Shown here one piece after another: positions 25,108 to 29,853 of a DNA stretch of 29,853 bases. Source of the DNA: an uncultured Pseudomonadota bacterium (GTDB taxonomy: Bacteria; Pseudomonadota; Gammaproteobacteria; Burkholderiales; SG8-39); NCBI GenBank assembly GCA_903909415.1, contig CAIVVS010000049.1, positions 1 to 29,853 of the forward strand, in the 5' to 3' direction. Under the pieces are notes generated by a model, which saw only the letters and a list, made by a program, of their open reading frames with translations, had not been told where the DNA came from and made no database searches. Numbering within the stretch: position 1 is the stretch's first letter; each line of letters opens with the position of its first letter. A program made the position numbers and the translations under genes.

Positions 25108-25905
25108 TCAGGCGGCGGGCGCGTTCTTGTCCAGGAAGGCGAAGAAGTGGCGGTTGAACTCGGCCGGGTTCTCGGCCCAGGGGTAGTGGCCGGAGCCCGG
25201 CACCACCGCGAACTCGGCGCCCGGAATCATGTCGGCCACGCGGCGCATGCCGGCCGGATGCCCGGTCTGGTCCACCTCGCCCGCGACCAGCAGCACCGGC
25301 ACGGTCAGCGCGCGGATCGCCGCGACCGCATCGGCCTCGGGATAGGCCTGCACCGCCTTGACCGCGGCCTGCACGGTGCGCGGCGGCGTGGCGGCGGCGA
25401 CCTGGCGCACCAGGTCCACCTCGGGGCCGGATGAGGTCGGCCCGAGCATGCCGTTGACCACCATCAGCTGCGCGGTGTGCGGGTCGGTGCCGGCGGGCGG
25501 CGGCGCGGTGCGCTTGCGCACGAACTCCTCCTGCTCCTCCTTGGTCCGGTTGCCGAAGTAGCCGATGGTCGCGGAGATCACCACGCCGTGCACCTTGCCC
25601 GGCAGCTTGCCGGCCAGGCGCGGCGTGATCTGCCCGCCCATGCTGTGGCCGAACAGCACGTTGCGCTCGCTGCCGGTGGCGCGCACCAGCGCCGCGCCCG
25701 CCTCGGCCACCACGTCGAAGCTGAAGTTGTCCGGCAGCTTCGAGATGCCGTAACCCGGCGCTTCCCAAGCGATGACGCGATAGCCGCGGTCCACCAGGCG
25801 CTGGGTCTGGTAGCGCCAGTAGTCCTTGGCGCCGTAGATGCCGTGCAGCAGGTAGACGGTGACGCGGCCGGCGTCGTTGGTGACCTGGTGGTCGGGAAGG
25901 CTCAT
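25108..25905 (-). CDS. Alpha/beta-fold hydrolase
   Basis: A 265-residue alpha/beta hydrolase. The oxyanion region is VYLLHGIYGAKDYWR, the nucleophile elbow is LFGHSMGGQI (Ser), the acid is near LVAGEVDQTG (Asp), and the His is in PGSGHYPWAEN. All triad elements are intact. ATG 25905 has a GGAG site and is 34 bases downstream of the MetE/UROD-like gene on the same strand, so they are probably co-transcribed. The type fits esterases, meta-cleavage product hydrolases or lactonases; the substrate is unknown. No signal peptide is seen. Confidence 0.85.
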   Translation of the reverse strand: MSLPDHQVTNDAGRVTVYLLHGIYGAKDYWRYQTQRLVDRGYRVIAWEAPGYGISKLPDNFSFDVVAEAGAALVRATGSERNVLFGHSMGGQITPRLAGKLPGKVHGVVISATIGYFGNRTKEEQEEFVRKRTAPPPAGTDPHTAQLMVVNGMLGPTSSGPEVDLVRQVAAATPPRTVQAAVKAVQAYPEADAVAAIRALTVPVLLVAGEVDQTGHPAGMRRVADMIPGAEFAVVPGSGHYPWAENPAEFNRHFFAFLDKNAPAA

Positions 25906-25939
25906 GGTGATGGCTCCGTGATGGCGATGTTCGGGTTGG

Positions 25940-27010
25940 TCAGGCGGGCATGCGCGCCATGGCGTCCAGGTGCTCGGCGAGCACCGCCGGCAGCTCCGAA
26001 GGCGGCATGCGGCCGAAGCCGCAGAACGCCGCCACGCCGAAGTCCGGCAGGTGGCGACGGGCGGCGGCGACGCGCTCGCCGAAGCGCTCCATGTGGTGGA
26101 TCGCGCCCAGGAACACGCGCGCGCCGCGCGGCTCCAGACGCGACAGCGGCGAGAAGAACGCGTCGTCGCTGCGGTCCAGCAGCGGGATGTGCATCCAGTC
26201 CACCTGGCGGCCCGCTGACGCGATGAAGGCGTTGGCCAGGTCCACCGTGCAGCCCAGGTCGTCCGGCGCGAAGCGCGGCCAGCCGCCCAGGGTGCCGAAG
26301 CACAGGTGGAAGCCGAGCGCGACACCGGCGGGAATCACCGGCGAGAGCCGCGCGACCTGGGCGGCATTGCGCGCGACGCCGCCTTCCGCGGGCAGCGGCG
26401 GCGCCATGCCGTAGGCGTCCTGCACCTCGGTCGCGCAGTCCCACTGGATCGCGAGGTCGTCGGCCGGGATCTGGCTGCAGATGTTGGCGAGCTCGTCGCG
26501 CAGCGCGAGCTCGTAGCCTTCGCGGATCATCGCCAGGCTGTCCAGTCCCTCGATCACGCGCGGCGGCACGGCGCTGTTGGGCAGGGGCAGGGACACCTGG
26601 AAGCGCAGCCCCGCGGGCAGCAGGCCCTGGTCGCGCAGGGTGCGGAACACGAAGTACGAATTCACCGCGTCACGCGCAAAGCCCAGGCGCCAGCCCGGCT
26701 CGCCGAAGCGGATCGCCTTCACGCCGGGGCGCACGCGGAAGCGCCAGCTGTCCTTGGCGCTGTGGGGGTTGAGGCGCTCGACGCCGTCGTCCTTGTCCGG
26801 CCACTGCAGCACCTCGATGTCCGGGTGGATCGCCAGCACCTGGAAATGCACGCGGCTGATCCAGTGGCGGCGGAACCCGACCTCGCCGTCCGGCAGGCTG
26901 CCGAGGTAGCGGCCCAGCGGCTTGCCGAAATCGCCGAAGACCTGCTGGGCCGAGTCCAGCGGGATGCTGCCGACCAGCAGCAGCCCGGCGTGTGCGACGC
27001 GTGCGTTCAT
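25940..27010 (-). CDS. MetE/UROD-like TIM-barrel protein, function unknown
   Basis: A 356-residue protein I recognise only at the superfamily level (cobalamin-independent methionine synthase / uroporphyrinogen decarboxylase-like). Visible motifs are LLVGSIPLDSAQQVF at the start, SLPDGEVGFRRHWI, GLRFQVSLPLP, IPADDLAIQWDCATEVQD, LGFHLCFGTLGGWP, VDWMHIPLLDR and VAAFCGFGRM at the end. The HLCFG and CGFGR segments lie where MetE-like enzymes place a zinc or substrate-binding His/Cys. The true reaction is not known. It precedes an alpha/beta hydrolase and follows a Bug receptor gene, so a catabolic role is plausible. Confidence 0.6.
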   Translation of the reverse strand: MNARVAHAGLLLVGSIPLDSAQQVFGDFGKPLGRYLGSLPDGEVGFRRHWISRVHFQVLAIHPDIEVLQWPDKDDGVERLNPHSAKDSWRFRVRPGVKAIRFGEPGWRLGFARDAVNSYFVFRTLRDQGLLPAGLRFQVSLPLPNSAVPPRVIEGLDSLAMIREGYELALRDELANICSQIPADDLAIQWDCATEVQDAYGMAPPLPAEGGVARNAAQVARLSPVIPAGVALGFHLCFGTLGGWPRFAPDDLGCTVDLANAFIASAGRQVDWMHIPLLDRSDDAFFSPLSRLEPRGARVFLGAIHHMERFGERVAAARRHLPDFGVAAFCGFGRMPPSELPAVLAEHLDAMARMPA

Positions 27011-27047
27011 GGAGTGCTTTCTTGTCCTGTTTCGTGCCGAAGGCGGG

Positions 27048-28019
27048 TCAGGGGGCGATCTTGATGTTGCGCTCGCGGATCAGCCGGCCCCATTTCTCGG
27101 TGTCGGTGCGCATGATGCGGGCCAGTTCCTCGCCGCTGGAGCCGACGACTTCCAGGTTCAGCCCCTGGAAGCGCTGGCGGATGTCGGCCTCGCCCAACGC
27201 GCGGCGCATGTCATTGCCGATGCGCTCGACGATGTCGGCGGGCGTGCCGGCGGGCGCGAAGGCCGCGAACCAGGTCCGGGTCTCGTAACCCGGCACGCCG
27301 GAGTCGGCGATCGTCGGCCACTCGGGGAACAGCTTCGAGCGCGACAGCGTCGCCACGCCCAGCACGCGGACCTTGCCGGACTTGAGCGCGGCCGCGCCGC
27401 TGCCGATGTCGGCGAACGCCACCTGGGTCTCCCCGGCCATGACGCTGGTCAGCGCCGGCGCCGCGCCCTTGTAGGGAACCGAGGTCATCTGCACGCCGGC
27501 CAGCGCGCTGAACAGTTCCATCGCGAGCAGGGTGGCGGTGCCGCCGGAGGCGTGGTTCAGCTTGCCGGGATTCGCCTTCGCCCAGGCCACCATGTCGCCG
27601 ATGGTCGTGAAGCCGGTGCCCGGGTGCACCATGGCCACCAGCGGCGCCATGGTCAGCAGCGAGATGGGGGCGAAATCCTTCTGGGGATCGTAGGACAGCG
27701 GCCTGAACACCACCGGGTTCATCGCCATCGCGCCGTCGTGCGCCACCAGCAGGGTGTAGCCGTCGGGGGCCGCCTTGGCGACCATCTCCGAGCCGATGAT
27801 CATCGACGCACCGGCGCGGTTCTCCACCAGCACCGACTGGCCCCAGTAGTCCTGCACCTTGCCAGCGACGATGCGCGCGCTGGCATCGATGCCGCCGCCT
27901 GGCGCGCTCGGGACGATGATGCGCACCGGCTTGGCCGGAAAGGCCTGCGCGCCCACGGTAACGGGCACCGCCAGTGCCAGCAGGCAGGCGGCTATCGATA
28001 CTCCAAATGGAATGCCCAC
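27048..28019 (-). CDS. Bug-family (TctC-like) periplasmic solute-binding protein
   Basis: About 323 residues. Motifs are IIVPSAPGGGIDASARI, VLVENRAGASMIIG, DGYTLLVAHDGA, VPYKGAAPALTSVMAG and EWPTIADSGVPGYE. The start is taken as GTG 28019, because the GGGGAGG ribosome-binding site ends directly at the ATG at 28025 (no spacing) but six bases before this GTG. The signal peptide ends PVTVGAQA. It heads a minus-strand group with the MetE/UROD-like and hydrolase genes and is divergent from another Bug gene 76 bases away. Ligand unknown. Confidence 0.9.
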   Translation of the reverse strand: MGIPFGVSIAACLLALAVPVTVGAQAFPAKPVRIIVPSAPGGGIDASARIVAGKVQDYWGQSVLVENRAGASMIIGSEMVAKAAPDGYTLLVAHDGAMAMNPVVFRPLSYDPQKDFAPISLLTMAPLVAMVHPGTGFTTIGDMVAWAKANPGKLNHASGGTATLLAMELFSALAGVQMTSVPYKGAAPALTSVMAGETQVAFADIGSGAAALKSGKVRVLGVATLSRSKLFPEWPTIADSGVPGYETRTWFAAFAPAGTPADIVERIGNDMRRALGEADIRQRFQGLNLEVVGSSGEELARIMRTDTEKWGRLIRERNIKIAP

Positions 28020-28038
28020 GATCATCCTCCCCGAAAGT

Positions 28039-28053
28039 TCGCGCGAGGCGCGA
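28039..28053. promoter_or_regulatory. Inverted repeat between divergent Bug genes
   Basis: TCGCGC (28039-28044) and GCGCGA (28048-28053) flank a GAG spacer in a 75-base divergent region. TATCAT (28057-28062) next to it resembles a -10 box for the plus-strand gene. A shared regulator site is possible; the evidence is weak. Confidence 0.3.
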
Positions 28054-28094
28054 GGGTATCATGGGCACAAACAGCCACGGGGAGGAGAACCACC

Positions 28095-29099
28095 ATGGAC
28101 AACACACCGCGCACAGCGGCCTGCAGCAAGCTGCTCCGCGCCACCGTCATCGCAACGATGCTGGCCGCGGCGGGATTCGCCGGCACGGCGCAGGCGCAGG
28201 CCTGGCCCTCCAAGCCGATGCGCCTGTTCGTGCCCTTCCCGCCCGGCGGCCCGACCGACCTGGTGGGTCGCACGGCGGCGGGCATCCTGACCGAGGCGCT
28301 GGCGCAGTCGGTGGTGGTGGAGAACCGTCCCGGCGGCAACGGCACCATCGGCGTGGACGCGCTCGCCAAGTCCGCGCCCGACGGCTACACCATCGGCCTG
28401 ACCGCCATCACGCTCGCCACCGCGCAGCACCTGGGCAAGATTCCCTTCGACCCGCTGAAGGACTTCTCGCCGATCTCCAACATGGTGTCGATGACGCCGC
28501 TGATCGTCGCGAATCCGGCGCTGCCGGCGAACAACGTGGCCGAACTGGTGGCCTACGCCAAGGCCAACCCGGGCAAGGTCGCCTTCGGCACGCCGGGCAT
28601 CGCCACCGTGCCGCACCTGGGCGCGGAGATGTTCCAGACCGCGGCCGGCATCAAGCTGCTGCACGTGCCGTACAAGGGCGCGACGCAGCAGATCCAGGAC
28701 CTGCTGGCGGGCGCGACGCTGCTGGACTTCCAGAGTTCGCTGGTGGTCGCGCTGCCGGTGGTGAAGGCCGGCAAGCTCAAGCCGATCGCGGTGCTGACCG
28801 GGCAGCGCTCGCCGCTGCTGCCGGACGTGCCCACCATCGCCGAGGCCGGCTTCCCGAGGGCCCAGGCCGCGCCCTGGTTCGGCCTGGGCGGGCCGGCCGG
28901 GATGGCGACCGAGCAGGTTCGGCGCATCAACGAGGCGCTGGTGCGCGGCATGAAGACCAAGGAGATCGTCGACCGCTTCAACGCGATCGGCGCCATCGTG
29001 CACACCTCCACGCCCGAGGAGTTCGCCGCCTTCATACGCAGCGAGCACGCGCGCTGGGGCGAGGTGATCCGCAACGCGGGGATCAAGCTGGAACAGTAA
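28095..29099 (+). CDS. Bug-family (TctC-like) periplasmic solute-binding protein
   Basis: A 334-residue Bug receptor with a signal peptide of about 36 residues ending AGTAQAQA. The mature part begins WPSKPMRLFVPFPPGGPTDLVGR. VVVENRPGGNGTIG, DGYTIGLTAIT, VPYKGATQQIQDLLAG and PLLPDVPTIAEAGF complete the family signature. ATG 28095 has GGAGGAG at ideal distance. It is divergent from the Bug gene at 27048 and differs strongly from it, so they are not recent duplicates. It converges with the cupin gene. Confidence 0.92.
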   Translation: MDNTPRTAACSKLLRATVIATMLAAAGFAGTAQAQAWPSKPMRLFVPFPPGGPTDLVGRTAAGILTEALAQSVVVENRPGGNGTIGVDALAKSAPDGYTIGLTAITLATAQHLGKIPFDPLKDFSPISNMVSMTPLIVANPALPANNVAELVAYAKANPGKVAFGTPGIATVPHLGAEMFQTAAGIKLLHVPYKGATQQIQDLLAGATLLDFQSSLVVALPVVKAGKLKPIAVLTGQRSPLLPDVPTIAEAGFPRAQAAPWFGLGGPAGMATEQVRRINEALVRGMKTKEIVDRFNAIGAIVHTSTPEEFAAFIRSEHARWGEVIRNAGIKLEQ

Positions 29100-29113
29100 G
29101 CCGCGCATCGCGG

Positions 29114-29132
29114 CCGCGGGCCGCGCCCGCGG
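29114..29132. terminator. Hairpin between convergent Bug and cupin genes
   Basis: CCGCGGGC (29114-29121) and GCCCGCGG (29125-29132) form a perfect 8-bp stem with a three-base loop, 15 bases after the Bug stop. There is no T-run. It may terminate both converging transcripts. Confidence 0.45.
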
Positions 29133-29141
29133 TGCCCAGCC

Positions 29142-29708
29142 TCAGCGCTTGCCGTCGCGCTTTCCGTCAATGAGCACGTAGCAGATTCGCGCGTAGTCGT
29201 TGGAGCGGTTGCTCCACGCATGCGCCGTGCCGCGCTGGATCAGCACGTCGCCGGCGCGCATCAGGGTCTCGCCCTCTTCCATCACCGCGTAGATCTCGCC
29301 GTAGAGCACGATGGCGTAGTCGATGGTCTCGGTGGCGTGCATGCCGGGATGCACCGCATCCGGTGGCAGGTGGCGGCCGTCCGGGAACAGCTTGGCGAAC
29401 ATCGCGTCGAACATCTTCTTGCGCGCCACCGGATCCGCCGGCTCGGGCGGGTAGTCGATGATGCGCAGGATGTTGCCGTCCTTCGGCGGGGCCAGGCCCG
29501 CGATCTCGGCGACGCGGTCAGGACCGGTGATGTCTGCGGGCGAGCCGAACTGCGCCCACAGGTTGCTCACGCGGTAGCCGGGCCGCTCCTCGACCGTGCG
29601 CACCCGGTGCGGCGCGCCGTCGGAAATGATCCGCGACTTGCCGTTGGGGCCGTCGCCCGAGACGATCAGGCGCGGCAGGGGCAAGGGCTTGGGTGAGGGC
29701 GCGGACAT
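29142..29708 (-). CDS. Cupin-domain protein
   Basis: A 188-residue single-cupin protein. The first cupin motif is in HPGMHATETIDYAIVLYGEIYAVM, with His and Glu residues suited to metal binding; the second is AGDVLIQRGTAHAWSN with a His. The N-terminal ~90 residues form a separate region (RIISDGAPHRVRTVEERPGYRVSNLWA). ATG 29708 lies 8 bases after the stop of the FAH-family gene, so the two are one operon. Cupins beside FAH-family hydrolases often act in aromatic or organic acid degradation, but this one is too short for a gentisate dioxygenase and may be an isomerase or binding protein. Confidence 0.8.
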   Translation of the reverse strand: MSAPSPKPLPLPRLIVSGDGPNGKSRIISDGAPHRVRTVEERPGYRVSNLWAQFGSPADITGPDRVAEIAGLAPPKDGNILRIIDYPPEPADPVARKKMFDAMFAKLFPDGRHLPPDAVHPGMHATETIDYAIVLYGEIYAVMEEGETLMRAGDVLIQRGTAHAWSNRSNDYARICYVLIDGKRDGKR

Positions 29709-29716
29709 GGCGGCTC

Positions 29717-29853
29717 CTAGATCTTGATCGGGAACGGCGGCGGCACCGGCACGTGCGGCGCGACGATGCGGTTCCTGAGCACGCCCAGGCCGGAGACTTC
29801 CAGCTCGATGATGTCGCCGTGCTTCATGAAGCGCCCGAGTTCGTTGCCGCATC
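29717..29853 (-). CDS. Fumarylacetoacetate hydrolase family protein (C-terminal fragment, cut by window edge)
   Basis: The last 44 codons of a gene whose 5' part lies beyond the window. The end reads GNELGRFMKHGDIIELEVSG, then LGVLRNRIVAPHVPVPPPFPIKI before TAG. FMKHGDxIExEVxGxGxLxNRI is the conserved C terminus of FAH-family enzymes (2-keto-4-pentenoate hydratase, isomerase or hydrolase types). The exact reaction cannot be told from this part. It is upstream of, and probably co-transcribed with, the cupin gene. Confidence 0.8.
   Translation of the reverse strand, partial: CGNELGRFMKHGDIIELEVSGLGVLRNRIVAPHVPVPPPFPIKI

Overview
The window is a high-GC, densely packed chromosomal segment. Its Bug-type solute receptors, liv transporter, 3-methylcrotonyl-CoA carboxylase/HMG-CoA lyase pair and paired catabolic genes fit a betaproteobacterium of the order Burkholderiales, probably near Comamonadaceae or Alcaligenaceae. 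That placement is inferred from gene content, not from a marker gene.

Layout: (1) 1-3712: a VapC toxin in lower-GC DNA, then a leucine-degradation pair (biotin-carrying carboxylase subunit and HMG-CoA lyase) and a small DUF1289 protein. (2) 3722-7701: a Bug receptor, a divergent metallo-beta-lactamase-fold hydrolase, an apparently exported methyltransferase-fold protein and a CitE-like lyase. (3) 7909-12521: a complete branched-chain-type ABC importer, livK-H-M-G-F, with overlapping genes after livK. (4) 12522-14154: a low-GC defence/toxin-antitoxin remnant holding a GIY-YIG nuclease pseudogene with one nonsense codon, an orphan and possibly hybrid HTH antitoxin, and an intact vapBC pair with a clear promoter/operator. 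(5) 14210-18883: a Bug receptor, a CnbZ-like protein, two tandem luciferase-like monooxygenases and a glutathione transferase, which looks like a catabolic module. (6) 18884-19075: a repeat-rich spacer. (7) 19076-24062: a Bug receptor, ettA, and two divergent protease homologues that have each lost key catalytic residues. (8) 24090-29853: a cytochrome b561/PepSY pair, an alpha/beta hydrolase with a MetE/UROD-like protein, two divergent Bug receptors, a cupin and the tail of a fumarylacetoacetate-hydrolase-family gene.

Taken together, the region pairs uptake (five Bug receptors and one liv importer) with enzymes for breaking down organic acids or aromatic compounds. No tctA/tctB membrane genes are present, so the Bug receptors either serve a transporter encoded elsewhere or act as sensors.

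The least ordinary signals are: the remnant island at 12.5-14.2 kb; the adjacent pair of catalytically degenerate proteases at 21.9-24.1 kb; a conserved ~45-bp interspersed repeat present twice in direct orientation; REP-like palindromes of the ATTCCC-N8-GGGAAT type next to Bug genes; and an abrupt change in codon use inside the first 500 bp of the carboxylase gene.
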